Notes: generated by a model from the sequence alone, not told the origin. A DNA stretch of 64,000 nucleotides from Bacteroides cellulosilyticus (GCF_020091405.1 NZ_CP081903.1:5084501-5148500), one strand, 5' to 3'. Shown: positions 44,629 to 54,057, counted from the first letter of the stretch. Numbers and translations: made by a program.

Positions 44629-47600
44629 TTATTCATTATCCTGTTCTGTTTCCATAGACTTTCGATGTTCTTCTTTATATTGGGATGGTGTTTTCCCGGT
44701 ATACCGCTTAAACATAGTGCTGAAATAGCGGGAAGAAGAAAAACCGGCCTTTTCTGAAATTTCCGTAAAATTCATATTCGTGTTGGTTATCAAATATATA
44801 ACTCTTTCTAAACGGAATTTATTAATATAGTCATTTCCTCCCATGTCGGTGATGGCTTTTAGCTTATTATAAAAAGTGGCACGGCTCATGCATAACTCCT
44901 TACACAGGAAACTTATGTCTAAATCGGGATTCCCCAGGTGTTCGGTTATCAATTCATTTGTTTTAAGCAGGAAAGCTTCATCTATCTGGCTAAATGTCAC
45001 TTCTTCGGGTGGCGGAAGCAATCCTCTGTTCAAATATCGTGCTTTCATCTGTTCCCTGTTACGTAAACGTCCACGGATCACTTCCAATAATATTTCTTCT
45101 TCAAACGGTTTAACCAAATAGGCATCTGCTCCCGTTTTGTATCCCTGCAACCGGCTTGCATCATCATTGCGGGCTGTCAGAAGAATAACAGGAATATGGC
45201 TGATACTGATATCTTCTTTTATTTGCCTGCATAGCTCATAGCCATTCATTCGCGGCATCATTACATCGCTTATGACAATGTCGGGTTGGTGCTTACGAAC
45301 TATTTCCAAGGCTTTCTCTCCGTCAGGGGCAGTAAATATCTGATTGAAACTCTTGCAGAAAGCGCTTTTGATAAAATCTATCAGTTCCTTATTGTCATCA
45401 ACTACTAATAGTGAGTATTTATTCAGCTTGATACTCACACTATTAACGGCTTTTTCTTCAGCCATATCGGATATCAGTTCGTTCAGGTAGGGTCTAGGTT
45501 TATATGATTCTTCGGATGAGATTTGCTTAAGTGGAAGTTCAAAGAAAAATGTGGCTCCGCCATCTTCATTATCTTTAGCAGAGATCTTTCCTCCATGTAA
45601 TTCTACCAAAATTCTGGAATAGGATAAGCCGATTCCTGTTCCTGTACGTTCTCCTGTTCCCTGATAAAATCGCGTGAACAGCTTCTGCGGATCTGCCTGT
45701 TTTAGCCCGCATCCCTGATCTATAACTGAAATACGGACAGATGCGGTGGCAGGCAACAATTCTGTTTGAATAATGATTTTGGAGTTTTCGGGGCTATGTT
45801 TCAGAGCATTTATCAATAAATTAGTCAAGATTATCTCACACTTACCTTTGTCAAGACAAACTGTTTTAACTCGTTCGTCGAATCGGCATAAAAAGTGTAC
45901 ATTTCTGGCATCTCCTTCACCAATGAAATCTGTTGCAATGCTTTGTATCCAATTATTCAATAGTAGGGGGTGAAACTGAACCGTATTGATCCCAACCTCC
46001 ATTTTACGCAAATCAAGTACCATGTTGAGCAAGCCTTTCATCCGTTGTGACTGCTTGTAGATGCCCTTCAAGGCCGGATAATTTGCGCTATCGGAAGGTA
46101 GGGAGCGCAGGATACGGTTCAGTGGCGCATGTATCAATGTTAATGGAGTGCGGAGTTCATGACTGATATTAATGAGAAAACGTACTTTTTCTTCATATAT
46201 TTCTTTCTCATGCTCCTTCATTGCCCACTTTAGTTTGTTCTCTTTATGGCGTAAAATGATGATGAAAGTCCAGATTATAATTCCCAATATGATCAGGACA
46301 TAACAAAGAATGCACCACCAAGTTTTGTACCAAGGGGGTAAAACCGTCAATTCCAAAACCTGTTGTAAGGGAGTCCATCCCCCGTTCCTCATGCTGCATG
46401 AGACCAGTATCCGGTATGTTCCGGATGGTAATGAACGGATAAGTATTTCCGGAGTATACGAATCAATGCATTGTTCGTTTAGTCCGGAAATTTGGTAGCG
46501 GTAAATTTTTTGCCGGAAAAGATCTGCCTCACAGGACATAATCCGTATACTAATAGCTTTGCTGTTCCAGGGTACGGATATACTTACCGGGTTATCCTTT
46601 AATTGTTCGTTAACAGATTCTCCGGCAATGAGAATATCTGTAAGTTGTATCTGAGGAGCAACAGTTCTCTCTATGGGAAGATTTTTATCTATATAAAGCA
46701 GTCCTTTCTCTCCTCCCAAATATATATTTCCTGAAGCGGAAATCAATTTGGACTTTGCCATATATTCATTTGGCAGTACTCCATCTGATTTGCCGAAAAG
46801 CATAAATTCTTTCTCATTAATCAGCCATGCAAAAAGCATTTCATTAACAGCAACCCAGACTTTACCATGATTATCATTTATTACAGACCGTACATTTGTA
46901 AACAAAGGTGTAGGAATAAGCTGAATGGATTGCTTCGCCGCATCATAATACCTGAGACCATGGTTTGTGCCAATCCAAAATATTCCATGTTCATCTCTGG
47001 AGACGCAGTTTATAAATGTATCTTTCTTTATTGTATATATACATTCCAATTTATTATATTGCTTATCAAGTGAATATATACTTTGGGCATCAAACAAGTA
47101 AGTGGCACGAGCATCATGTGAGACAGGCACCAGAGTGCCGATAATCTCGATTCCTTCCTCTTCTGTTACAACTCTGGTATTACCAGTTGCAATCGTATAT
47201 TGGTATATCCGGTCTCCTAATAACAGAACTGTTTCCGGTTCGTATTGATAAACGTTAATTGTTTTTCCACTATAAAAGAGCATTCGGTTTATGTACTCAT
47301 CATGAATTTTCAAGGGATTGATTTTACCGGTTTTCTTTGAGAATGTATATAATCCTTTTGAAAAAACAGACAATAACAGTTCAGAAGATGTAAACCCGCT
47401 GATAGAAGCGACTTTCTTTCCAGTCGTATTGGAATAATGTGTAAATTTTTCCGTTGAAGGGTTAAGCTTGTTAATACCACCTCCATCTGTCCCAATCCAG
47501 ATTTCATCCTCGGAAGGACCTCTATAAAGACACAAGACTGTATTATCACTCAGTCCTTTACAATCACTGAGAGGAACTTCAGTATATGTTTTCATTGACA

Positions 47601-48594
47601 CTTCCTTGATACCGATAAGTCCATTACGAGTACTGCCCGCCCATATGTTATTGTTTGCATCATTGTAAAGACTCAGAATAGAATTGCAGGTGAACGAATA
47701 TTTGTCTCCGGGCACATGTTTTAATATGGAAATTTCATGGGTTTCAGGATTTAATATATTAATTCCGCCACCATCCGTTCCAATCCAGATATGAGAATCT
47801 TTTTCAATCATGCAAAGTACTACATTGTTATTCAATTTTGAGTTTCCTGTAACATATGAAGCCAATAAGGTACCATCATGTGCAAGACACCGGATACCGT
47901 CATTATAAGGTGCGAGCCAGATTCTTCCTTTAGAATCAAGCAAAACTTCCCGGATATCTTTTCCATAATTAAAAGGAGGAGATTTTACTTCCCCGGTCCG
48001 GAGATTCAACAATATGATGCCTTGCCAACGGCTGCAGCATAACAGGGTTTCCTTATCCCAGAAATTGATATAGGAAATAGCAAACAGGCCTATGTTACTG
48101 AAATCATGCAGGAGCCTGATGGTGTCATCTCCGTAATTATATTGATAAATCTTGTTTCTTCCACCTAAAAGTATTCCCTGTTCAGTTCGGCATGCAGTGT
48201 TGGCCATAACGATGTGGCCATATTGATCCCTCAAGAGAGAAAAATCATCACTCCGGCGCCTGTAGCGTACTGCGCCCTTTTCTGTTAGTACCCAAAGATT
48301 ATGTAAACTGTCTTCCGCCACATGAAGGATATTATTATGCGGCAATGAATTGGGATTCTCCGGAGAATGGGCATATTTTTTCAATTCATGTCCGTCAAAT
48401 CGTCCCAATCCTGTGGGTGTACCAATCCATACAAAACTATTTTTCTCTGCATATATGCAATTAACAGTAGTAGATAAACCTTCCTTAAGAGCAATCTGCT
48501 CAAAGTAATAATTATTGGCTCTAATTTGGCTGATTTGCAATAGCCAGACCAAAAGTATAGACAAGTGGAGACAGAAATGGGCAGTAGTTTTCAT
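44629..48594 (-). CDS. Hybrid two-component system sensor/regulator (HTCS) of the glycan locus
   Basis: A 1,321-residue one-protein signalling system. After a signal peptide come two seven-bladed propeller-type sensor regions (repeats such as VWIGTPTGLGRFDG, IWIGTDGGGINILNPET), a Y_Y_Y-type sandwich (about 665-750), one membrane helix (about 755-778), HisKA with phospho-acceptor ISHELRTP (about residue 812), an HATPase domain (NLLINALKHS, GTGIGLSYSRI), a receiver domain (LLVVDDNKEL to VKPFEEE, about 1060-1170; phosphorylated aspartate in VISDVMMP) and an AraC helix-turn-helix at the end. It senses an oligosaccharide in the periplasm and should activate the genes from 44377 to 31944. Confidence 0.95.
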   Translation of the reverse strand: MKTTAHFCLHLSILLVWLLQISQIRANNYYFEQIALKEGLSTTVNCIYAEKNSFVWIGTPTGLGRFDGHELKKYAHSPENPNSLPHNNILHVAEDSLHNLWVLTEKGAVRYRRRSDDFSLLRDQYGHIVMANTACRTEQGILLGGRNKIYQYNYGDDTIRLLHDFSNIGLFAISYINFWDKETLLCCSRWQGIILLNLRTGEVKSPPFNYGKDIREVLLDSKGRIWLAPYNDGIRCLAHDGTLLASYVTGNSKLNNNVVLCMIEKDSHIWIGTDGGGINILNPETHEISILKHVPGDKYSFTCNSILSLYNDANNNIWAGSTRNGLIGIKEVSMKTYTEVPLSDCKGLSDNTVLCLYRGPSEDEIWIGTDGGGINKLNPSTEKFTHYSNTTGKKVASISGFTSSELLLSVFSKGLYTFSKKTGKINPLKIHDEYINRMLFYSGKTINVYQYEPETVLLLGDRIYQYTIATGNTRVVTEEEGIEIIGTLVPVSHDARATYLFDAQSIYSLDKQYNKLECIYTIKKDTFINCVSRDEHGIFWIGTNHGLRYYDAAKQSIQLIPTPLFTNVRSVINDNHGKVWVAVNEMLFAWLINEKEFMLFGKSDGVLPNEYMAKSKLISASGNIYLGGEKGLLYIDKNLPIERTVAPQIQLTDILIAGESVNEQLKDNPVSISVPWNSKAISIRIMSCEADLFRQKIYRYQISGLNEQCIDSYTPEILIRSLPSGTYRILVSCSMRNGGWTPLQQVLELTVLPPWYKTWWCILCYVLIILGIIIWTFIIILRHKENKLKWAMKEHEKEIYEEKVRFLINISHELRTPLTLIHAPLNRILRSLPSDSANYPALKGIYKQSQRMKGLLNMVLDLRKMEVGINTVQFHPLLLNNWIQSIATDFIGEGDARNVHFLCRFDERVKTVCLDKGKCEIILTNLLINALKHSPENSKIIIQTELLPATASVRISVIDQGCGLKQADPQKLFTRFYQGTGERTGTGIGLSYSRILVELHGGKISAKDNEDGGATFFFELPLKQISSEESYKPRPYLNELISDMAEEKAVNSVSIKLNKYSLLVVDDNKELIDFIKSAFCKSFNQIFTAPDGEKALEIVRKHQPDIVISDVMMPRMNGYELCRQIKEDISISHIPVILLTARNDDASRLQGYKTGADAYLVKPFEEEILLEVIRGRLRNREQMKARYLNRGLLPPPEEVTFSQIDEAFLLKTNELITEHLGNPDLDISFLCKELCMSRATFYNKLKAITDMGGNDYINKFRLERVIYLITNTNMNFTEISEKAGFSSSRYFSTMFKRYTGKTPSQYKEEHRKSMETEQDNE

Positions 48595-48657
48595 ATAAGT
48601 TACTTTGTATAATCTTAAAAGGTTTTATTATATCAGATTTCACATATTATAGTGAAG

Positions 48658-48665
48658 CAAAGATA
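48658..48665 (-). promoter_or_regulatory. -7 element of the HTCS gene promoter
   Basis: On the minus strand this is TATCTTTG followed by C, 64 bp upstream of the HTCS ATG. The -33 region is not obvious. Confidence 0.55.
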
Positions 48666-48870
48666 GCGTATTATAATAAAAGCATCTTTTCACTTTTGTC
48701 TATATACATGTTCGAAAATGTATAATAATCATTTTTTGCAGGCAAAAGTTGTGCTTTTCAGAGAAAAAAACAAAACCAGAGCTTGGTATATATTGAGGAA
48801 TACTACGTTTTTGCGTTAATCGATTATCTTGGTTCGTATAAATGTGTGAATTCGAAGAATAAGTATTATC

Positions 48871-49152
48871 TTCGCTGTAACTTATCAAAGTGGTTATCTT
48901 ACTATCAAAGGCTATGATCCTGATTTCCAGATATATCGGTTGGCATACCCCAACGGAGAAGTACGCAAAGGCGATATTGAAAGTTGTCTGGAGCGCACCC
49001 GTTCCTTTTTCGCTTCTATACCTAATGATTTGGAGAACAAAACCGAAAAGCACTATCAGACCATTTTCTACCTTTTGTTCCGCCTGATGGGACAATATGT
49101 GGACACCGAAGTAAAGAGTGCCATCGGGGCGTGGAAGATAGAAAAAGGGTGA
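48871..49152 (+). pseudogene. Remnant of an AAA-ATPase-like / PD-(D/E)XK nuclease (DUF1703-type) gene
   Basis: The frame without an ATG start reads FAVTYQSGYLTIKGYDP, then DFQIYRLAYPNGEVRKG, then CLERTRSFFASIPNDL, NKTEKHYQTIFYLLFRLMGQYV and a short unrelated end. These blocks belong to the C-terminal half of the large Bacteroides AAA-ATPase_like/nuclease family of about 500 residues. Here the ATPase part and the nuclease core after the last block are absent, and the middle is shortened where DIES joins. An upstream stop at 48847-48849 closes the frame. A minus-strand frame over the same bases is a shadow. Confidence 0.75.
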
Positions 49153-49170
49153 AGCCACTGCTCCACCCTT
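49145..49170 (-). terminator. Terminator after uxaB
   Basis: AAGGGTG (49145-49151) pairs with CACCCTT (49164-49170). In the minus-strand transcript the stem ends in a U-run, as expected for termination after uxaB, whose stop is at 49193. Confidence 0.7.
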
Positions 49171-49192
49171 CTTTACGATACTTATAGATTAA

Positions 49193-50632
49193 TTAAAGGA
49201 TACCCTTTACTGTTTCCAGCATACCTTTTTCCTGGATAGAATCCAGATCAGCCTTCACAGCAGCGGTAAGTCCCGGGATATTATTCAAATCTTCGCCCCA
49301 GATAGAAGTTGCAGCAAGTACACCTTCGGTTACTTTCTGGGTATCACCTGTTGCCCACAGGTCTTTCAGCAATTGCATGATTTCCGGAGCGTCGTTCGGG
49401 GTGATCTCAGCACCGTCTTCACGAACGCCACCTTTATAATAAGTAATGATAGCGGCCAAACCGAGAACCAGCCCCTTAGGCAATTCACCTTTGCGTTGCA
49501 GATAAGTCTTCAAGCCGGGCAGGTCACGAGTTTCATATTTCGGGAAAGAGTTCAGCATAATGCTGGTAACGGCATGGTCAACAAACGGATTGTTGAAACG
49601 TTCCAATACATCTTCCGCAAACTTCTTCAGCTCATCTTTCGGCAAGTTCAATGTTTCCATCAATTCATCGAACATTACTTTATTGATGTACTGACCAATA
49701 ACCGGATGTTGACAAGCATCACGCACAATGTTTACGCCCGACAAGTAAGCTACCGGAGAAAGAACAGTGTGAGGGCCATTCAGCAACGTTACTTTTCTTT
49801 CGTGATACGGTGCTTCAGAAGGAACGAACAATACATTCAAACCAGCCTTGTCAGCAGGGAATTCTTTGGCAATCTCCTGCGGTGCTTCGATGACCCAAAG
49901 GTGGAAGATTTCAGCCTGTACCACCAAATTATCATCATACTGTAATTTTTCCTTAATTGCTGCAATATCCTTGCGTGGGAATCCCGGAACAATGCGGTCA
50001 ACAAGCGTAGCGTATACGCCACAAGCTTCTTCAAACCAAGTCTTGAATTCATCGCCCAATTGCCATAATTCGATATATTGGTAGATGGTTTCTTTCAGTT
50101 TGTGTCCGTTCAGAAAGATGAGTTCGCAAGGGAAAATAATCAGACCTTTGCTCTTGTCACCGTTGAATGTCTTGAAACGATGATACAACAGTTGAGTCAG
50201 TTTGCCCGGATAAGAAGAAGCCGGAGCGTCAGTCAGTTTGCAGGAGGGATCGAAAGCGATACCGGCTTCCGTAGTGTTGGAGATTACAAAACGCATTTCC
50301 GGTTGCTCGGCCAACTTCATGAATTCATTGTTCTGAGTGTAAGGATTCAGTGCACGGCTGATAACGTCGATCATTGTCAGACTATTGACAGTTTCTCCTT
50401 TGTCCAAGCCTTGCAGGTTTACGTGATAAAGGTCATCCTGTGCATTCAGCATGTCTACCATACCTTTGTCGATGGGTTGAACTACTACAACACTGCTATT
50501 GAAATCAGTTTTTTCGTTCATGTTATAAATAATCCAGTCGATAAATGCACGTAAGAAGTTTCCTTCACCGAATTGAATGATACGTTCCGGGCGCTGAGCC
50601 TTGGGAGCGGTTTGTTTGTTTAATGCTTTCAT
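49193..50632 (-). CDS. uxaB: Tagaturonate reductase (altronate oxidoreductase)
   Basis: A 479-residue enzyme of the mannitol dehydrogenase/altronate oxidoreductase family. The NAD-binding start is IIQFGEGNFLRAFIDWIIYNMN; the C-terminal domain has KVTLLNGPHTVLSPVAYLSG (catalytic-region lysine and asparagine) and NNPFVDHAVTSIMLNSFPKYETRDLP. It interconverts D-tagaturonate and D-altronate, the step after uronate isomerase in galacturonate breakdown. It lies 39 bp after a LacI-type regulator and close to the divergent uxaC gene, so the three form a small hexuronate regulon. The length matches E. coli UxaB. Confidence 0.92.
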   Translation of the reverse strand: MKALNKQTAPKAQRPERIIQFGEGNFLRAFIDWIIYNMNEKTDFNSSVVVVQPIDKGMVDMLNAQDDLYHVNLQGLDKGETVNSLTMIDVISRALNPYTQNNEFMKLAEQPEMRFVISNTTEAGIAFDPSCKLTDAPASSYPGKLTQLLYHRFKTFNGDKSKGLIIFPCELIFLNGHKLKETIYQYIELWQLGDEFKTWFEEACGVYATLVDRIVPGFPRKDIAAIKEKLQYDDNLVVQAEIFHLWVIEAPQEIAKEFPADKAGLNVLFVPSEAPYHERKVTLLNGPHTVLSPVAYLSGVNIVRDACQHPVIGQYINKVMFDELMETLNLPKDELKKFAEDVLERFNNPFVDHAVTSIMLNSFPKYETRDLPGLKTYLQRKGELPKGLVLGLAAIITYYKGGVREDGAEITPNDAPEIMQLLKDLWATGDTQKVTEGVLAATSIWGEDLNNIPGLTAAVKADLDSIQEKGMLETVKGIL

Positions 50633-50671
50633 GCTTAAAAATCGTTTTTAAAGTGATTGATATTATGATGT

Positions 50672-51733
50672 TTATTCAAATTCAAAATAGAAATTGATGT
50701 TTTCTTTCATCAGGATGTCGATAGGCATATACTTTACACCGGTCACCGGACGTTTAAATACGACATGGTCGCACAGAGCTTTTACACCGCAGTATCCTTG
50801 CAGTCCCGGGCGTTGCCCGATGAGATAATTTACTTCGCCGGATTTCAGGTACTCCACGTTCTTGGGCAGAAGGTCGTATCCAACCAATCCTGCCAAATGG
50901 TGTCCTGTTTCCTGTAGATATCCTGCCACCTGGTAGACACGTGAGTTAAAAACGGCTCCTAATACTGCCTTGGGATGTGCGGCAAAAAAATCTTCCAGTG
51001 TCCGGCGGTTAGCTTCATCATCTTCTTTATTCAGTACTACATCATGAACCACCAGATTTTCATGTTCCTGTGCAATAAAATTCATGAAACCATCCATGCG
51101 TCGTTGCATCTGTATTTCTGCCGGATTATTCTTTTTATTATTAAGAAATAGTATTAGCTCCTGTCCTTCCTTGTACTTGCGCATCAGAATTTTAGCAGCC
51201 ATATACCCGCTTGTTTGGGAGTCTTGGCCGATGTAGCAGAGTGCATGGGTGTCTTCTATATTAAAGTCGACAAATGCGTAAGGTATCTTTTTCCCTTCCA
51301 GATAAGATGTCAGCGACATTGTCTCTTCACGGAAATTGGGGGCGATCAATACGGCATCCACTATTTCTTTGCGGAGTTTTGCGCAGACTTTTTCATAAGA
51401 AAGCCGGTCGGCATGATGGTAGCACAAAAAGTCCACGCTTACATTAAAAGGACGCAACTCTTGTGCGGCACGGTTGATGCCTTCTGCAACGGAATGCCAA
51501 TAGTCATGTTCCACATAATAAGGTATAATACACAGGACACGGTAGCGCTTCTTGGCTGCCAGACCAATGGCAAACATATTAGGATGATAGTCTATCTCAT
51601 CAAGCACTTTTTGAACCTTCTCCCTGCTGGCAGCAGAAACATCTCCCCGATTGTGCAACACGCGGTCCACAGTTCCGGCAGAAACACCCGCCATGCGGGC
51701 AATGTCTTTAATGGTGTAGTTCTTGTTTTCCAT
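50672..51733 (-). CDS. LacI-family transcriptional regulator
   Basis: A 353-residue regulator. The N-terminal helix-turn-helix and hinge are clear (YTIKDIARMAGVSAGTVDRVLHNRGDVSAASREKVQKVLDEIDYHPN). A periplasmic-binding-protein-like sensor follows (CIIPYYVEHDYWHSVAEGINRAAQEL, DAVLIAPNF, YIGQDSQTSGYMAAKILM). It probably represses uxaB and the divergent uxaC until a uronate or pathway intermediate binds. It is first in its transcript, ahead of uxaB by 39 bp. The effector cannot be read from the sequence. Confidence 0.9.
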   Translation of the reverse strand: MENKNYTIKDIARMAGVSAGTVDRVLHNRGDVSAASREKVQKVLDEIDYHPNMFAIGLAAKKRYRVLCIIPYYVEHDYWHSVAEGINRAAQELRPFNVSVDFLCYHHADRLSYEKVCAKLRKEIVDAVLIAPNFREETMSLTSYLEGKKIPYAFVDFNIEDTHALCYIGQDSQTSGYMAAKILMRKYKEGQELILFLNNKKNNPAEIQMQRRMDGFMNFIAQEHENLVVHDVVLNKEDDEANRRTLEDFFAAHPKAVLGAVFNSRVYQVAGYLQETGHHLAGLVGYDLLPKNVEYLKSGEVNYLIGQRPGLQGYCGVKALCDHVVFKRPVTGVKYMPIDILMKENINFYFEFE

Positions 51734-51805
51734 ATTCTTTGTCTCATTCGTTTTAAGGCACTAAAGGTTCAATGTCTAAAACTTAAATATTATAAATATT
51801 TGCGG

Positions 51806-51835
51806 CAAAGATACGAATTATTTTGTTTCTCCAAG
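51806..51835 (-). promoter_or_regulatory. Promoter of the LacI-type regulator and uxaB
   Basis: On the minus strand: -33-like CTTG (plus 51832-51835), an 18-bp spacer and -7 TATCTTTG (plus 51806-51813). The distance to the ATG at 51733 is about 70 bp. It overlaps the uxaC promoter on the other strand. Confidence 0.65.
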
Positions 51836-51852
51836 TAAATTTTCTACTTTTG
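51822..51852 (+). promoter_or_regulatory. Promoter of uxaC
   Basis: TTTG at 51822-51825, a 19-bp spacer, TACTTTTG at 51845-51852. The 5' leader is about 110 nt. Just downstream, TAACGGTTA (centred near 51864) is a small odd palindrome that could be part of an operator; this is tentative. Confidence 0.7.
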
Positions 51853-51970
51853 TGTTCGATAACGGTTAATAAAAGCAAAAACCAATATCTTGCCTATTAG
51901 CTTTACAATCAATACTATATAGGTATAGAAAAGAGAAAGTAATATTTTTATATACTAAAAACACAGTAGA

Positions 51971-53377
51971 ATGAAAAAATTTATGGATGAAAACTTCCTG
52001 TTGCAGACAGAAACCGCACAGAAGTTGTATCATGAACATGCGGCCAAGATGCCGATCATCGATTATCACTGTCACTTAATCCCTAAAATGGTAGCAGACG
52101 ACTATCAGTTTAAGTCATTGACTGAAATCTGGTTGGGCGGCGACCATTACAAATGGCGTGCTATGCGTACCAATGGTGTAGACGAACGTTTCTGCACAGG
52201 TAAGGATACTTCCGACTGGGAAAAATTTGAGAAGTGGGCTGAAACCGTTCCTTATACTTTCCGTAATCCTTTGTATCACTGGACACACCTGGAGTTGAAG
52301 ACAGCGTTTGGTATCGATAAGATCCTGAGCCCGAAGACTGCCCGTGAGATTTATGACGAGTGTAATGAGAAGCTGGCTCAACCGGAATACTCTGCTCGTG
52401 GCATGATGCGCCGTTATCATGTGGAAGCTGTTTGTACTACGGATGATCCTATTGATTCTCTGGAATATCATATTCAAACACGCGAAAGTGGTTTTGAAAT
52501 CAAGATGTTGCCGACATGGCGTCCTGATAAGGCAATGGCTGTAGAAGTTCCTGCTGACTTCCGTGCATACGTTGAGAAACTGGCTGAAGTAAGCGGTGTT
52601 GCTATCTCTAATTTCGATGATATGATAGCTGCCTTGCGCAAGCGTCATGACTTCTTTGCTGAACAAGGCTGTAAATTGTCCGACCACGGTATTGAAGAAT
52701 TCTATGCAGAAGACTATACAGATGCTGAAATCAAAGCTATATTTAATAAGGTATATGGTGGAACGGAACTGACCAAGGAAGAAATCCTGAAATTCAAATC
52801 AGCTATGCTGGTTATCTTCGGTGAAATGGACTGGGAAAAAGGCTGGACACAACAATTCCACTATGGCGCTATCCGTAACAATAACAGTAAGATGTTCAAG
52901 TTGCTCGGTGCTGATACCGGTTTCGATTCTATCGGTGAATTTACTACTGCTAAGGCAATGTCTAAATTCCTCGACCGCTTGAATTCCAAAGGCAAGTTGA
53001 CGAAGACTATTCTTTATAACCTCAATCCGTGCGCTAATGAAGTTATTGCCACTATGTTGGGCAACTTCCAGGATGGTACGATTCCGGGTAAGATACAGTT
53101 TGGTTCCGGCTGGTGGTTCCTCGATCAGAAAGATGGTATGGAGAAACAGATGAACGCTCTTTCCGTACTGGGTCTGTTGAGCCGTTTCGTAGGTATGTTG
53201 ACGGACTCCCGTTCATTCCTCTCCTATCCGCGTCATGAATATTTCCGCCGTACATTGTGTAATCTTGTTGGCCGTGATATTGAAAATGGTGAAATTCCGG
53301 CTTCTGAAATGGACCGCGTGAACCAGATGATTGAAGATATCAGCTACTATAACGCAAAGAATTTCTTCAAGTTCTAA
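51971..53377 (+). CDS. uxaC: Glucuronate isomerase (uronate isomerase)
   Basis: A 468-residue amidohydrolase-superfamily enzyme of family length. The metal-binding HxH is in PIIDYHCHLIP (near residue 35), followed by IWLGGDHYKWRAMRTNG, CTTDDPIDSLEYH and the C-terminal SYPRHEYFRRTLCNLVGRDIENGEIP. It converts D-glucuronate to D-fructuronate and D-galacturonate to D-tagaturonate in the cytoplasm. It is divergent from the regulator and from uxaB, and ends in a strong terminator at 53421. Codon use looks like that of a well-expressed gene. Confidence 0.96.
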   Translation: MKKFMDENFLLQTETAQKLYHEHAAKMPIIDYHCHLIPKMVADDYQFKSLTEIWLGGDHYKWRAMRTNGVDERFCTGKDTSDWEKFEKWAETVPYTFRNPLYHWTHLELKTAFGIDKILSPKTAREIYDECNEKLAQPEYSARGMMRRYHVEAVCTTDDPIDSLEYHIQTRESGFEIKMLPTWRPDKAMAVEVPADFRAYVEKLAEVSGVAISNFDDMIAALRKRHDFFAEQGCKLSDHGIEEFYAEDYTDAEIKAIFNKVYGGTELTKEEILKFKSAMLVIFGEMDWEKGWTQQFHYGAIRNNNSKMFKLLGADTGFDSIGEFTTAKAMSKFLDRLNSKGKLTKTILYNLNPCANEVIATMLGNFQDGTIPGKIQFGSGWWFLDQKDGMEKQMNALSVLGLLSRFVGMLTDSRSFLSYPRHEYFRRTLCNLVGRDIENGEIPASEMDRVNQMIEDISYYNAKNFFKF

Positions 53378-53420
53378 GGTAATTATCGGAATGGGGCTCC
53401 ATTCCACTTTATCCATAGCA

Positions 53421-53457
53421 AAGAGTGCATCAAGTTTAATTGATGCACTCTTTTTTT
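53421..53457. terminator. Bidirectional terminator, uxaC / HAD gene
   Basis: A 13-bp perfect stem, AAGAGTGCATCAA (53421-53433) with TTGATGCACTCTT (53440-53452), a 6-nt loop and a T-run on the plus side. It separates convergent uxaC and the HAD hydrolase gene. Confidence 0.88.
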
Positions 53458-53484
53458 ATCTATATGTATAGCAGAGACTCTTTT

Positions 53485-53898
53485 TTAAAACCACCACTTC
53501 TTCTTTTTGTCCTGATCCGCGGGGATATTACCTTGCGTATAGATATCCCGGAACGTTTTATGTTCTTTAATCATTTGATAGATAAGTCCCCAATCGGGCA
53601 GTCCGCCCAGGTTACGGTCATCAATGAAAAGATCAACTTTCAGTTTACGGGAGAATCCACAGTCCTGCTGTTTCTCTTCGGGATAATCACGATTGACAGC
53701 ATAGAATTCCACTCCTCTTTCTTTGCACCAGGCAACGGCTTCTTCCAGAAGCTCACCTTCGCGCACACTCCATAAGATGAGCCTGTGCTGATCTTGCTGC
53801 AACAGTTTTAAAGTGTCTGTTGCAAAAGGAATTTCTTTACCGATACGGGGATAGCAATGTTCTACTATAGTTCCGTCGAAATCAACTGCTATTGTCAT
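53485..53898 (-). CDS. Small HAD-superfamily hydrolase
   Basis: A 137-residue protein with the HAD nucleophile motif VDFDGTIVEH (Asp6 and Asp8), motif II serine in LILWSVREGELLEEAV, a lysine-containing segment before FIDDRNLGG, which serves as the acidic motif IV, and no inserted cap domain. It should hydrolyse a phosphate ester, but this compact type (BT0820-like) has no defined substrate. It stands alone with its own promoter. Confidence 0.82.
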   Translation of the reverse strand: MTIAVDFDGTIVEHCYPRIGKEIPFATDTLKLLQQDQHRLILWSVREGELLEEAVAWCKERGVEFYAVNRDYPEEKQQDCGFSRKLKVDLFIDDRNLGGLPDWGLIYQMIKEHKTFRDIYTQGNIPADQDKKKKWWF

Positions 53899-53923
53899 AG
53901 TTTTATGTTGAAAAATTACAGAA

Positions 53924-53953
53924 CAAAGATACGAATCTTATTGAAAAAACAAA
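53924..53953 (-). promoter_or_regulatory. Promoter of the small HAD hydrolase gene
   Basis: On the minus strand: TTTG (plus 53950-53953), an 18-bp spacer and TATCTTTG (plus 53924-53931), about 26 bp before the ATG at 53898. Confidence 0.7.
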
Positions 53954-53992
53954 GCGTTCTCTCACTTTTACAATAGGCAAATATGAAAGAAA

Positions 53993-54024
53993 TTTGCATA
54001 TAATTTCATAAAAATGTATTTTTG
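53993..54024 (+). promoter_or_regulatory. Promoter of the POT-type transporter gene
   Basis: TTTG at 53993-53996, a 20-bp spacer, TATTTTTG at 54017-54024, and a leader of about 27 nt to the ATG at 54058. Confidence 0.72.
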
Positions 54025-54057
54025 CGCTTAATTTTTCACTAACAACATAATATTAGG

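Noticed and set aside
48700..49158. A 152-codon minus-strand frame between the HTCS gene and uxaB
   Set aside because: It is antisense to the clear AAA-ATPase/nuclease remnant and shows no protein-like features of its own.
49373..49945. A 190-codon plus-strand frame
   Set aside because: Complete antisense shadow of uxaB; the minus-strand gene has family motifs throughout.
51215..51838. A 207-codon plus-strand frame over the LacI-type gene
   Set aside because: Shadow of the regulator gene; the frame runs through the divergent promoters.
52115..52687. A 190-codon minus-strand frame
   Set aside because: Antisense shadow of uxaC with no recognisable features.
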